DNA from: Symbiobacterium terraclitae
GTDB lineage: Bacteria > Bacillota > Sulfobacillia > Symbiobacteriales > Symbiobacteriaceae
Reading direction: 5' to 3'
Assembly (NCBI RefSeq): GCF_017874315.1
Contig: NZ_JAGGLG010000009.1
Span: 1-64,000, forward strand
Length of the DNA stretch: 64,000 nt
The notes below the pieces were generated by a model that searched no databases, was not told the DNA's origin, and saw only the letters and a program-made list of their open reading frames with translations. Below, piece by piece: positions 42,711-54,286 of this stretch. Position numbers and translations under genes: made by a program. Every line of letters starts with the position of its first letter. The first letter of the stretch is position 1.

Positions 42711-44318
42711 ATGCGCACGATGCTCTGGATGCGGCGGTGGCTGGCCGTGGGGCTCCTGGCCGTGATCGCGTTCGCGCCCGCCGCGGCGTCGGCGGCTGCC
42801 GCCGACCTGGTTCCGCTGCGGTTCGTGGCCGAGGCGGCCGGTGCGACGGTTTCGTGGGACGGTGACAGCTACACCGTCACCGTCGTCACCGACGACGGCG
42901 TGACGGCCACCCTGCAGATCGGCGCCACCGAGGCCGTCGTGGACGGGCAGCCCGTCCCGCTGGGCGCCGAAGCCGTCCTGGTGGGCGACAGAACCATGGT
43001 TCCGCAGTCCTTCATGGACAGCCTGCTGGCCATGCCCGTGACCTGGGACCCTGCCACGGGGGAGGCCGCGGCCGACCCGTACATGCTGAAGGCGCGCCGG
43101 CTGGTGCGCGACCTGATGAACGGGGAGCTCACCGCCGTGTACGACCAGCTGAGCCCGGCCCTTCGCGCAGCGCTGCCCTACGAGGCCATCCTGCAGATCG
43201 GGCTCCAGCTGGCCCCGTACGGTGAGCCCGGGCGTGCGCAGGTGCTGGGGGCGGCCGCCACGGCCGTTCACCAGAACGTCGACCTGCTGGTTCCCTTCAC
43301 GGTTGCGCCGCTGAAGGCGACCATCCGGTTCGACGCCGAGGGGCGGGTCGACGACTTCCGCATCGACCCCTACGCCCCGGTTCAGGCCGCGGGCTCGCCG
43401 GCCTATGCGGACCCGGCCGGCTTCACCGAGGAGGAGGTGGCCTTCGGCGAGGCGCCCTGGGTCCTGCCGGGCACGCTGACCCTGCCCGCCGGGGAGGGAC
43501 CCTTCCCCGCGGTGGTGCTGGTGCACGGGTCCGGTCCCAGCGACCGCGACGAGACGGCCTACGCCGTGAAGCCCTTCCGCGACCTGGCGCAGGGCCTGGC
43601 CGCACGCGGCATCGCCACCCTGCGGTTCGACAAGCGCACCTACGTGCACTCCCAGAAGTTCGCCAGCAACCCCGCCTTCACGCTGCAGGAGGAGTCGGTG
43701 GATGACGCGCTGGCCGCCGTCCGCTTCCTCGCCGGCGACGAGCGCATCGCCGCGGGCCGCATCTACGTGCTGGGCCACTCCCTGGGCGGCATCGCCCTGC
43801 CCCGCATCCTGGACCAGGACGAGGAGGGCCTCATCCGGGGCGGCATCGCCATGGCGGCGCCCAACAGCATGCTCGATACTCTCTGGGCCCAGAACAGCAT
43901 CCTCGTCGAGGCCGGCCAGCTGCCGCCCGAGCAGCTCGACTTCATCCGGCCGCAGCTCGACATGCTCCGCGACCCGGCCTTCGACCCGGACAATTCGCCC
44001 AAGGGCTACCTGCTGGGCACACCGCACTACTGGCACGACCTGGTGCCCAAGGCATCAGGACTGCTGAAGCAGCTGGATCAGCCGGTGCTCTTCCTGCAGG
44101 GCGCCCGCGACTTCCAGGTGCCGGTGTCGGAGTTCGAGAGCCTCAAGGCCGACCTGGCGGAGCGCACGAACCTCACCTTCGAGCTCTTCCCGAGGCTGAA
44201 CCACCTCTTCACCGAGGGCGAGGGTGAGATCGGCCTGATATCCGAGTACCTGGTGCCGGCCAACGTGCCCGAGTACGTGGTGCAGACCATCGCAGACTGG
44301 ATTGCGTCAAACCCGTAG
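42711..44318 (+). CDS. Secreted alpha/beta hydrolase with copper-amine-oxidase-N-like and DUF3887-like domains
   Basis: This 535-residue exported protein has a signal peptide (about 1-29, ending in Ala repeats). Next comes a stalk like the copper amine oxidase N-terminal domain (LVPLRFVAEAAGATVSWDGD, about 32-115). A DUF3887-like region (about 125-220, ARRLVRDLMNGELTAVYDQL) precedes an alpha/beta hydrolase. The hydrolase has the oxyanion HGSGPSD, nucleophile Ser in VLGHSLGGIAL, Asp in LQGARDFQVP and His in RLNHLF. It is probably an esterase or peptidase acting outside the cell or on envelope material. The ATG at 42711 follows AAGGAGGAG. Confidence 0.88.
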   Translation: MRTMLWMRRWLAVGLLAVIAFAPAAASAAAADLVPLRFVAEAAGATVSWDGDSYTVTVVTDDGVTATLQIGATEAVVDGQPVPLGAEAVLVGDRTMVPQSFMDSLLAMPVTWDPATGEAAADPYMLKARRLVRDLMNGELTAVYDQLSPALRAALPYEAILQIGLQLAPYGEPGRAQVLGAAATAVHQNVDLLVPFTVAPLKATIRFDAEGRVDDFRIDPYAPVQAAGSPAYADPAGFTEEEVAFGEAPWVLPGTLTLPAGEGPFPAVVLVHGSGPSDRDETAYAVKPFRDLAQGLAARGIATLRFDKRTYVHSQKFASNPAFTLQEESVDDALAAVRFLAGDERIAAGRIYVLGHSLGGIALPRILDQDEEGLIRGGIAMAAPNSMLDTLWAQNSILVEAGQLPPEQLDFIRPQLDMLRDPAFDPDNSPKGYLLGTPHYWHDLVPKASGLLKQLDQPVLFLQGARDFQVPVSEFESLKADLAERTNLTFELFPRLNHLFTEGEGEIGLISEYLVPANVPEYVVQTIADWIASNP

Positions 44319-44327
44319 CTCCGCCTT

Positions 44328-44354
44328 GGGGAGGGCAGCAGCCCTCCCCTTTTT
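44328..44354 (+). terminator. Strong Rho-independent terminator
   Basis: GGGGAGGGC (44328-44336) pairs with GCCCTCCCC (44341-44349), followed by TTTTT. Confidence 0.9.
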
Positions 44355-44430
44355 CCGCCGCAACTGGGAAACCGCGGTGCGGCGCCCCCCGTCCAAGGTT
44401 ACAGAACACCTGGCCGGGAGGTATTACCCG

Positions 44431-47268
44431 TTGCGCAAGCGCATTGCCTGGCTGCTGATACCCGCCGTCGCAACCGCACTCACCGGGCCGGTCGCGGCGG
44501 CATCGCCGACATATTCCGAGGTATCCCCGAAGCCGTACGTCAGGGCAGCGGAGGCCGAGACCCCGCTGGCGCAGGGGCTGACCCTGACCAGCTTCGAACG
44601 GCTCTACCCCCACGGCTGGGCCAAGGGCTGGCTCCTCACCGCCCAGCTTTCGCACCCGGCCCTATCGACTGACCTGATCACCGCTCCCGGCGTGACGGAG
44701 GGTGAGCCGCTCTCCGCGATGGCGGCGCGCGCCGGCGCCATCGCCGCGGTCAACGGCGACTTCTTCGACATCGGCCAGACCGGCATCGCCCTGGGAACCT
44801 CCGTGAAGAGCGGCCAGTTCCTGCAGTCGGCCATCCCCGACTGGCCCCTGGGCGCCGGTGTCGGCCGGGACCGGATCGGCCGGCTGATGTCGGTCGTGCT
44901 CGAGGGCAGCATCACGCTGCCCAGCGGCACCTACCCCCTGGGCGCCGTCAATCTGCCCACCGTACCCTCGGGCACCATCGGCCTCTTCACCCCGCTCTGG
45001 ACGCGCGACCGCAGCGCGGCGACGGTCGGGGCCTCGGAGGCCGTGGAGGTCGTGGTGCGCCAGGGCAAGGTCGTCTCGGTGAGCCCGACGGTCACCGACG
45101 GACCGGTGCCGGATGACGGGTTCGTGCTGGTGGGGCGTGAAGCCTACGCCGCCCCGCTGGCCGCGCTGCAGGTCGGCGACCTGGTGACCCTGGAGTACCA
45201 TGCCAACCCCGACGTCCTGTGGGCCGTGGGCGGGCAGCGCTACCTGGTGGCGGAGGGCGTCGTCACGCCGGGACTGGACGACGTCACCCGGCGGCCCAGG
45301 ACCGCCCTCGGCTTCTCGGCCGACGGCTCCACCCTCTTCCTCGCCACCGTCGAGGGCGGCTCGACCGCCAGCAGCGGCCTTACCCTGCGCGAGATGGCGG
45401 AGCTGATGAAGGGTTTCGGCGCCGCCTCTGCCATGGAACTGGACGGCGGCGGCTCGTCCGCGATGGTCGCCCGCCTGCCGGGCACGGAGGGCCTTACCCT
45501 GCTCAACCGCCCCAGCGACGGCCAGGAGCGCCGCATCCCCAACGGCGTGGGCATCTTTGCCCAGGCCGGGTCGGGCATCCCGCACTACCTCTCCGTGCAG
45601 GGTGAGCGGCGGGTCTTCCCCGGGCTCTCCCGCACGCTCTCGGTCTCCGCCCTTGACGAGCAGTACGGACCCGCACAGGCCGCGCCTCCCCTCTGGAGCC
45701 TCGCCGGGCCCGGGGTCCTCGCGCCTGACGGCCGGTACGCGGCGGTCCAGGCCGACGGCACGCCGGTGGCGGCGGGCACCGAGGTCGTCGTCGCGGCCGA
45801 GTCCGGCGGGCTCACCGCCGCCACCCGCCTCAAGGTCCTCGGGCCGCTGGCCCGGATCGTCCCCTCCGTGGAGGGTGGCCTGCGGCTGCACCCGGAGGAG
45901 GGTACCGTCTTCACGGTGATGGGCTACGACGCCGACGGCTTCGCCGCGCCCATCGACCCGGCGGATCTGACCGTGTCGTTCGACCCCGCCCTGATCCGGT
46001 TCGAGCGGGAGGGCGACAGCCTGCGCGCCATCCCGCTGGCCGAGGGCACCGGGCTGATCGTGGTCTCCGTCCAGGGCCACGAGGCGGTGATCCCGTTCGC
46101 CGCCGCGTACCGCACCACCGTCCTCGATGCCTTTGCGAACCCCGCGGCCTGGCAGTTCGAGCGCTACCCCGCCGAGGTCATGGGCGGCGTGGCGCCCGTG
46201 GAGCAGGCCGGCACCGATCCGACCCAGGGCGCCGGCGACGCTGCCGCCGGGCCAACCGGCGCAGCCATGGTTCTCAGCTACATCTTCGGCCCGGCGAGCG
46301 GAAACCGCGCGGCCTATCTCCAGGCGAGCGAGCCGCTGGCGCTGCCCGGGCAGCCCGTGCGGGTCGGCATGTGGGTGAAGGGCGACGGGCAGGGTGCGTG
46401 GCTGCGGGCGGTCCTGCAGGACGCCTCCGGCGCCCGGTACACTGTCAACCTGGCGCCCGCGGTCGACTGGACCGACTGGCGCTACGTCGAGGCGGAGGTT
46501 CCAGCCGGGGTGCAGTACCCCGTCAGCCTGCACCGGGTCTACCCCGTGGAGACCGACGGGACCCGGATCTACGCCGGCAGCCTGCAGTTCGCCGACCTGA
46601 CGGTGCGGGATGCCGTGGAGATGCCCGCGGCCCCGCCGCCGGTGGCCCCGCCCCGCGACCTGATTCTCGCTCCGGCCGCACCGGCCGGCGAGGGCAGCTG
46701 GTCCTTCGCGGTGCTCGACGCCATGCCGCCCGTGGAGCCTGCGCTGGTCTTCCGGATGGCGCTGGCGGCGAACCCCGTCTTCTTCCTGGTCGACACCGGC
46801 CTGCGCGAGCCGGTCCAGCAGGCCCTGGCAGAAGCCGGCGCAGCGGACGTGCCCGTCTACGAGATGGCGCCGCCCGAGCGCTTCTTCGACGTCGGCAACG
46901 TGCGGTTCATCCTGCTGGGCACCGGGCAGGGCGGCCTCCGGGCCACCGATTTCAACCAGCTGGAGGGGCTGCGGACCCTGCTCTACCTGGCCGGGAACAG
47001 CGAGACGGTCCAGCAGGTGATCGTGGTCGGCGGGGAGACGCCCCTGGACTTCGCCGACCGGCGGGAGGGCGAGCTCATCCAGCGGTGGCTCACCGAGTTC
47101 GAGGATGCGTCGGGCAAGGCCGCGGCGTACCTGGCCTCGGGCGGGTTCTTCCCGAAGGTGACCCGGGTGGAGGGCATCCCTTACATCGAGGCCGGCAGCC
47201 CCATGGTGCCGCGCGTCTTCACCGTCGACCCGACCCCCGGGAGCGTGTGGATCCGGATGGAGCAGTAG
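44431..47268 (+). CDS. Large secreted phosphodiester glycosidase (NAGPA-domain) protein
   Basis: This 945-residue exported protein has a signal (about 1-23). The NAGPA/phosphodiester-glycosidase domain (about 75-385) follows, with AAVNGDFFDIGQTGIALGTS and the hallmark AMELDGGGSSAMVARLPG. Downstream are Ig-like/beta regions (about 390-560) and a carbohydrate-binding-like jelly-roll (about 570-725). A Pro-rich linker leads to a C-terminal domain (about 760-940, calcineurin-phosphoesterase-like in layout but lacking clear metal motifs). NAGPA domains cleave GlcNAc-1-P phosphodiesters, so a role in remodelling wall polymers is plausible. The TTG at 44431 has a GGGAGGT site 8 nt upstream. The C-terminal part is unrecognised. 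Confidence 0.86.
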   Translation: MRKRIAWLLIPAVATALTGPVAAASPTYSEVSPKPYVRAAEAETPLAQGLTLTSFERLYPHGWAKGWLLTAQLSHPALSTDLITAPGVTEGEPLSAMAARAGAIAAVNGDFFDIGQTGIALGTSVKSGQFLQSAIPDWPLGAGVGRDRIGRLMSVVLEGSITLPSGTYPLGAVNLPTVPSGTIGLFTPLWTRDRSAATVGASEAVEVVVRQGKVVSVSPTVTDGPVPDDGFVLVGREAYAAPLAALQVGDLVTLEYHANPDVLWAVGGQRYLVAEGVVTPGLDDVTRRPRTALGFSADGSTLFLATVEGGSTASSGLTLREMAELMKGFGAASAMELDGGGSSAMVARLPGTEGLTLLNRPSDGQERRIPNGVGIFAQAGSGIPHYLSVQGERRVFPGLSRTLSVSALDEQYGPAQAAPPLWSLAGPGVLAPDGRYAAVQADGTPVAAGTEVVVAAESGGLTAATRLKVLGPLARIVPSVEGGLRLHPEEGTVFTVMGYDADGFAAPIDPADLTVSFDPALIRFEREGDSLRAIPLAEGTGLIVVSVQGHEAVIPFAAAYRTTVLDAFANPAAWQFERYPAEVMGGVAPVEQAGTDPTQGAGDAAAGPTGAAMVLSYIFGPASGNRAAYLQASEPLALPGQPVRVGMWVKGDGQGAWLRAVLQDASGARYTVNLAPAVDWTDWRYVEAEVPAGVQYPVSLHRVYPVETDGTRIYAGSLQFADLTVRDAVEMPAAPPPVAPPRDLILAPAAPAGEGSWSFAVLDAMPPVEPALVFRMALAANPVFFLVDTGLREPVQQALAEAGAADVPVYEMAPPERFFDVGNVRFILLGTGQGGLRATDFNQLEGLRTLLYLAGNSETVQQVIVVGGETPLDFADRREGELIQRWLTEFEDASGKAAAYLASGGFFPKVTRVEGIPYIEAGSPMVPRVFTVDPTPGSVWIRMEQ

Positions 47269-47321
47269 CGCCCTCCGGGCCGCTTACAAGAAGGAACAAG
47301 GTGTTGAAAAGATAGTTACCG

Positions 47322-47349
47322 TTGTCAACAGAAGTCCATCGGATATAAT
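47322..47349 (+). promoter_or_regulatory. Promoter of the HxlR-family regulator
   Basis: TTGTCA (47322-47327) and a perfect TATAAT (47344-47349) are spaced by 16 nt. The GTTGTCAAC palindrome (47321-47329) overlapping the -35 is a possible regulator site. Confidence 0.85.
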
Positions 47350-47371
47350 ACCTACAAGGAGGTGATGGGCC

Positions 47372-47677
47372 ATGGCCGACTTCCATCTCTGCCCGAAGTT
47401 CGAACACGCGATTCAGCTGCTCGGCAAGCGCTGGACGGGGCTGATCCTTTCGACCCTGCTCAGCGGGCCGAAGCGATTCTCGGAGATCGAATCAGCCATC
47501 CCGGTCAGCGGGCGGCTGCTCTCCGAACGCCTGAAGGAGTTGGAGTCGGAGGGGCTCGTCACCCGGGAGGTATTCCCCGAAGTGCCGGTTCGGGTGGTCT
47601 ACTCGCTCACGCCGAAAGGAAAGGCGATGGAGCCGGTGCTGGCCGCCGTCCAGCAGTGGGCCGAGCGCTGGGCATGA
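47372..47677 (+). CDS. HxlR family winged-helix transcriptional regulator
   Basis: This 101-residue DNA-binding regulator has the HxlR hallmarks. They are an N-terminal Cys (LCPKFEHAIQLLGKRWTGLI), a helix-turn-helix (RFSEIESAIPVSGRLLSERL), and the wing with VRVVYSLTPKGKAMEPVLAA. The family's single Cys often senses electrophiles or redox state. The ATG at 47372 follows AAGGAGGTG under a strong promoter. No target gene is obvious; autoregulation is possible. Confidence 0.93.
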   Translation: MADFHLCPKFEHAIQLLGKRWTGLILSTLLSGPKRFSEIESAIPVSGRLLSERLKELESEGLVTREVFPEVPVRVVYSLTPKGKAMEPVLAAVQQWAERWA

Positions 47678-47682
47678 AAAGG

Positions 47683-47716
47683 CGGAGGCCGGGGTTCACT
47701 CCCGGCCTCCGTAACT
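47683..47716. terminator. Bidirectional terminator between hxlR-like and HNH genes
   Basis: CGGAGGCCGGG (47683-47693) pairs with CCCGGCCTCCG (47701-47711). AAAA before it gives a U-run on the minus strand, so termination is probably stronger for the HNH gene. Confidence 0.75.
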
Positions 47717-47726
47717 GTTTTCGCTG

Positions 47727-48326
47727 CTAGTAGAGTGACGCCCGGGTGACCGGGGTGGCCTGAAGCAGTCGGGTCATGCGGGCGAAGCGCGCCCGATGAC
47801 TGGCCGCGGCCGGCCCTGCAACCGGGTCGCGCCGGGCGGCGGGTACGGCCGCGGCGGCCTTCCTCGCAGCCGGGGCCGTTGCGGGCTTCTCCTCCAGCGC
47901 GGCGGTTCCCCAGGTCAGGTGGGCGCCTGCCAGGATCAGCCCGGGCACAGGGGTCGGCCGGCCCATGCGCTGGGCGAACTCGGCGGCGTCCAGGTCGCCC
48001 CGGAGCCCGTTGCACTCCTCGCAGGCGCAGATGCAGTTGGCCATGGTCGTGCGGCCGCCCTTCGACCAGGGGATGACGTGGTCCATTGTGAAGCCCGGCC
48101 GGCCGCACCAGTAGCAGATGTAGCGGTCGCGGGCGAGCACCTTCAGCCGGATGTACCGGTAGGCAAAGGGGTCAAAGCGCAGTCGGATGCGCGAGCGGCC
48201 GATCCACTTGGCCCGGCCCAGCCTGACCTCGCGGTCGGCCACCTTGCGCTTGCAGGGGGTGAGCGTGCGCCCCCGGCTGTCGATCACTTCAATTAGATCC
48301 GTCGTACTCATTCCTCCACGGGGCAC
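47727..48326 (-). CDS. Small HNH endonuclease with RRXRR/PLMP-like N-terminus (IshB-like)
   Basis: This 199-residue protein has an N-terminal region (about 10-55, VIDSRGRTLTPCKRKVADRE, then RLGRAKWIGRSRIRLRF) resembling the RRXRR/PLMP domain of IscB-type proteins. An HNH domain (about 65-105) follows, with zinc-knuckle CYWCG, TMDHVIPWSKGG and CACEECN. An Ala/Pro/Arg-rich tail closes it. There is no RuvC domain, which fits the small IshB class described alongside IscB; a stand-alone HNH nuclease is the alternative. The GTG at 48326 has AAAGGGGG upstream; ATG 48311 is an alternative. It is divergent from uvrA and shares its LexA-box region. No transposon ends are visible. Confidence 0.8.
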   Translation of the reverse strand: MPRGGMSTTDLIEVIDSRGRTLTPCKRKVADREVRLGRAKWIGRSRIRLRFDPFAYRYIRLKVLARDRYICYWCGRPGFTMDHVIPWSKGGRTTMANCICACEECNGLRGDLDAAEFAQRMGRPTPVPGLILAGAHLTWGTAALEEKPATAPAARKAAAAVPAARRDPVAGPAAASHRARFARMTRLLQATPVTRASLY

Positions 48327-48447
48327 GTCACGTCTCGCCCCCTTTCGTATTGTAGCCGACTGGATCGGCCGCTAATCTCTTCCGTTATGACACTAAGTAC
48401 ATTATTATACGACAAGATTATACCACAACATCGAACGAATCGGTACG

Positions 48448-48476
48448 TTGCAAACAAACGTTCGTCATGGTATGAT
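48448..48476 (+). promoter_or_regulatory. uvrA promoter overlapped by a LexA (SOS) box
   Basis: TTGCAA (48448-48453) and TATGAT (48471-48476) are spaced by 17 nt. CAAACAAACGTTCG (48451-48464) fits CGAAC-N4-GTTCG with one mismatch and overlaps the -35 and spacer, matching the arrangement at uvrB. Confidence 0.82.
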
Positions 48477-48547
48477 TTGCACGTCCCGGTTGCGCGACCG
48501 GGTGTGGTAACATCCATTGTTGAGACAGTTGTGGGGGGCGTTGGGTT

Positions 48548-51412
<2,865 letters not shown>

Positions 51413-51487
51413 CCGGCAGGGAGGAAGGGGCCGGTTCTCGAAAGTTGAACCTAACCCGCCTGAGCAATCAGACAGGAGAGGAGACCG

Positions 51488-53446
51488 GTGACAGGACCGA
51501 CCAGGTGCCCTTACTGCGGGACTGAGGTCTCGGCTTCCGCCAACTACTGCGACAGGTGCGGGACGCCGCTCCGGCCGTCCGGCGCGCCCACGCCCCTCCG
51601 CCGCCGCGAGCGGCCCGGGCGGCGCGTGGCGGTATGGCTCTTCGTCGTCGTGCTGCTCACGTTCTTCGGCTCGGGGGTGCTGGGCGGCTTCCGCCTGCAC
51701 TCCGGGAGATGGCCGTGGAGCGCCGCGGTCCCGGCGCTGGCCGGCCCCGACCCGACAGAGCCCCCGTCCGGGAACGGGGAGGGGGAGGGGCGCTACCTGC
51801 GCGCCGTCGTCTCGATCCAGGTGCGGGGCGATCGGGGCAGCAGGGTCGGCACCGGTTTCATCATCGATACCGGCGGTCACATCGTCACCAGCGCTCACGT
51901 GATCGAGGGCCACAAGGGCTGCGTGACCGTCATCGACGACAACGGCACGACACACCAGGGGATGGTCGTGGGCCACGACCAGAACCGCGACGTCGCGCTG
52001 ATCTACGTGCCCACCCTCACGAAGTGGCCCCAGGTGCTCACCCTCTCCTCGGGGACGCTCTCGCCGGGCGATCCGGTCTACGCCTGGGGCAGCCTGGAGC
52101 GGAGCCCCAACCACGCACCCGTTCCGGCGGAGGTCCGCCAGGTCGGCCTCTCCCAGCGGATCGACGGGCGCTATTACGCTGACCTGGTGGAGTTCCGCGG
52201 CGCCAGCGTCATGCACGGCGCCAGCGGCGGGCCCCTGGTGCACCGGGAGACCGGCGAGGTGGTCGGCATCGTCACCGCCGGATCGGACAGCGCCATCGCC
52301 TACGCGATCCCCGTCGCCGGAGAGGTGAGCCGCCTGATCAAGGCGTGGGCGGAGGAGCCGGTCGCCTTCCAGTGCGCGCCGAACCCTGCAAAGGTGCGGA
52401 CGCCCGTCGTCCTGGCCACCGTCACGCCCCTGTCGGGCCCGCACGGCGTGTGGGGCAGCGACCTGGCCAGCGGTGCCGAACTGGCGCTGCGGGACCTGGA
52501 GGCCGACCTCCTGAGGGTCGGCTACCAGGTGTCGCTGGTCCGATACGACGACCAGGGCACGCCCGAGGCCGCGGCCGAGCACGCGCGACGCCTCGCCTAC
52601 GACCAGGAGGTCATCGGCGTCGTCGGCAGCTTCACCAGCCCGGCCAGCGCCAGCCTGGCAGAGGGGCTGCTGGAGAGCGGTCTGGTGCTCGTCGTGCCCA
52701 ACGCCGGTGCGGAGGACCTCATGCAGCCGGGCTGGCTGCACGTCAACCGGCTCATCGCGCCCCAGGTCCGCCTGGAGGCCGCCGCCGCAGCGTACGCCAG
52801 GGGCAGACTTGGGGTGGAGTCCGTCCTGATGCTGCTGGATGGCAGCGCGGAGTCAGAGCGGCGGGCTGCCGCCTTTGAGACCGCGGCGGAGATCGTCGCG
52901 CTGCCTGTCGCAGGGCGCATCGTGCTTCCCGCGCGCATCGAGGGGAGCGCTCTGGCCGCCGCGGTGCGGGCTTACGTCCCCGATGCCATCTACTACGCAG
53001 GAAACAGCCAGCTGGGCTACCAGGCGGCGGCCGCCCTGCGCCAGCAGGGGCTGACGCTGCCGATCATCGGCGGCTCGGAGCTTTACAATCCGGCCTTCGA
53101 GAGCACGGCTGGCCGCGGCTGGCGCGACATCTACTTCACCCATTACACCCGGGGGACCGACGCCCGCTTCATACGCCACTTCGAGGCCATCCTCGGCAAG
53201 CCGACCCGCGGGTACGGCACGTTCGGCTACGATGCGGCGCGGGTTATCCTGGAGGCGCTGATCCGCTACGGCGAGGAGAACCCCGGAAAGATCCCCGACC
53301 GGGAGGAGTTCGCGGCGCTGGTGCGGTCGACCCGCGGACACAAGGGCTGGTCAACCACCATCAGCTTCGACCCGAACACCGGCGAGAACCAGGCGGCGCA
53401 GGTCTACCTGTTCCAGTGGGTGGACGGGCGGATCGAACTGCAATAG
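51488..53446 (+). CDS. Fusion of zinc ribbon, trypsin-like protease and periplasmic ligand-binding domain
   Basis: This 652-residue membrane protein has three parts. A cytoplasmic zinc ribbon (about 7-27, CPYCG and CDRCG) precedes one transmembrane helix (about 46-68). An extracytoplasmic HtrA/trypsin-like domain (about 100-290) has a complete triad: His137 in TSAHVIE, Asp168 in NRDVALIY, Ser246 in GASGGPLV. A type I periplasmic binding domain like branched-chain amino-acid receptors fills about 297-645 (TVTPLSGPHGVWGSDLASGA, VGSFTSPASASLAEG, GTFGYDAARVILEAL). It may couple ligand sensing to proteolysis or signalling. The GTG at 51488 follows AGGAGAGGAG. An ECF sigma factor gene lies just downstream. 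Confidence 0.88.
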   Translation: MTGPTRCPYCGTEVSASANYCDRCGTPLRPSGAPTPLRRRERPGRRVAVWLFVVVLLTFFGSGVLGGFRLHSGRWPWSAAVPALAGPDPTEPPSGNGEGEGRYLRAVVSIQVRGDRGSRVGTGFIIDTGGHIVTSAHVIEGHKGCVTVIDDNGTTHQGMVVGHDQNRDVALIYVPTLTKWPQVLTLSSGTLSPGDPVYAWGSLERSPNHAPVPAEVRQVGLSQRIDGRYYADLVEFRGASVMHGASGGPLVHRETGEVVGIVTAGSDSAIAYAIPVAGEVSRLIKAWAEEPVAFQCAPNPAKVRTPVVLATVTPLSGPHGVWGSDLASGAELALRDLEADLLRVGYQVSLVRYDDQGTPEAAAEHARRLAYDQEVIGVVGSFTSPASASLAEGLLESGLVLVVPNAGAEDLMQPGWLHVNRLIAPQVRLEAAAAAYARGRLGVESVLMLLDGSAESERRAAAFETAAEIVALPVAGRIVLPARIEGSALAAAVRAYVPDAIYYAGNSQLGYQAAAALRQQGLTLPIIGGSELYNPAFESTAGRGWRDIYFTHYTRGTDARFIRHFEAILGKPTRGYGTFGYDAARVILEALIRYGEENPGKIPDREEFAALVRSTRGHKGWSTTISFDPNTGENQAAQVYLFQWVDGRIELQ

Positions 53447-53456
53447 TGACGGAAAG

Positions 53457-53493
53457 CGCACCGTGTCTGCACTGCACGGTGCGTATAATTTCT
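53457..53493 (+). terminator. Terminator after the protease/binding fusion gene
   Basis: CGCACCGTG (53457-53465) pairs with CACGGTGCG (53475-53483), followed by tataatttct. Confidence 0.8.
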
Positions 53494-53567
53494 GGATCGA
53501 AGCAGTCTAGGAGGAGAAACACGACCAAGCGGGGAATTCTAATAAACCTCTCATCGAGCCGGCGGCT

Positions 53568-53596
53568 TTCGGTTATAGAAAGCGTTGTGGTATAGT
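53568..53596 (+). promoter_or_regulatory. Candidate promoter of the ECF sigma gene
   Basis: An extended -10, TG-G-TATAGT (53588-53596), lies 27 nt before the GTG start. TTCGGT (53568-53573) at 17-nt spacing is a weak -35. Confidence 0.5.
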
Positions 53597-53622
53597 AAGT
53601 TGTATTTATCGGTGGCGGGGAG

Positions 53623-54282
53623 GTGAGGGCCATCGCTGAGTTGGAGCCCGTGCGCGACGCTGATCTGGGGTTGATCGCGCGCTGCCAGGCGGGCGACAGG
53701 ATCGCTTTCGAGGAGATGTTCCTGCTCTACCGCGACGACGTCTTCCGCTTCGCCTACCTGGTCGTGCGGGACGCCACGCTGGCGCAGGATGTCGTTCAGG
53801 AGACGTTTCTGAAGGTCTTCCGCTCCATCGCCAAGTTCGAGTTCCGTTCCAGCTTCAAGTCGTGGCTCTACCGGGTGGCCGTCAACGAGGCCATCACGCT
53901 GCTGCGCCGGCGCAGGATCAAGGAAGAGCTGGACCCCATGCCCGGCGCGAGCCAGGAGCAGCAGCGCGGGCGTGAGGTGCGCGCCTGGCAGCCGGAGGAG
54001 GCCGTCCTCGACAGCGAGGAGCGCCGCCTGCTGCGCAACGCCATCGGCCGCCTGGATCCCGTGCATCGCTCGGTGGTGGTGCTGAAGTACTTCCACGAGT
54101 TCTCCGACACCGAGATTGCGGCAATCATCGGCTGCCCGCCTGGCACGGTGAAGTCGCGCCTGCACCGGGCACGCGAGCTGTTGCGCAACCAGATGGCACG
54201 CCAGCTCGGCCGGCCCGACCTGGTTGCCCTGTCCTACAACCGCCTTTCGGCCCACGCCCCGCTCGTGGCCTGCGAGGAGTGA
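53623..54282 (+). CDS. RNA polymerase ECF-type sigma factor
   Basis: This 219-residue sigma-70-family factor has region 2 at about 25-90 (FEEMFLLYRDDVFRFAYLVV, DVVQETFLKVFRSI, FKSWLYRVAVNEA) and region 4 at about 130-185 (LDPVHRSVVVLKYFHEFSDT, then GTVKSRLHRARELLR, the -35-binding helix-turn-helix). A roughly 30-residue tail follows region 4. GTG 53623 overlaps its presumed ribosome binding site, so a start at TTG 53641 is possible. The next gene, 4 nt later, encodes a probable membrane anti-sigma factor. The regulon is unknown; the protease/receptor fusion upstream is a possible partner. Confidence 0.9.
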   Translation: MRAIAELEPVRDADLGLIARCQAGDRIAFEEMFLLYRDDVFRFAYLVVRDATLAQDVVQETFLKVFRSIAKFEFRSSFKSWLYRVAVNEAITLLRRRRIKEELDPMPGASQEQQRGREVRAWQPEEAVLDSEERRLLRNAIGRLDPVHRSVVVLKYFHEFSDTEIAAIIGCPPGTVKSRLHRARELLRNQMARQLGRPDLVALSYNRLSAHAPLVACEE

Positions 54283-54286
54283 GAGC

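Noticed and set aside
53495-53596. Possible leader peptide after TAGGAGGAG before the sigma gene
   Set aside because: The strong Shine-Dalgarno-like sequence is followed by ACG rather than a usual start codon, and the 22-codon frame has no recognisable features.
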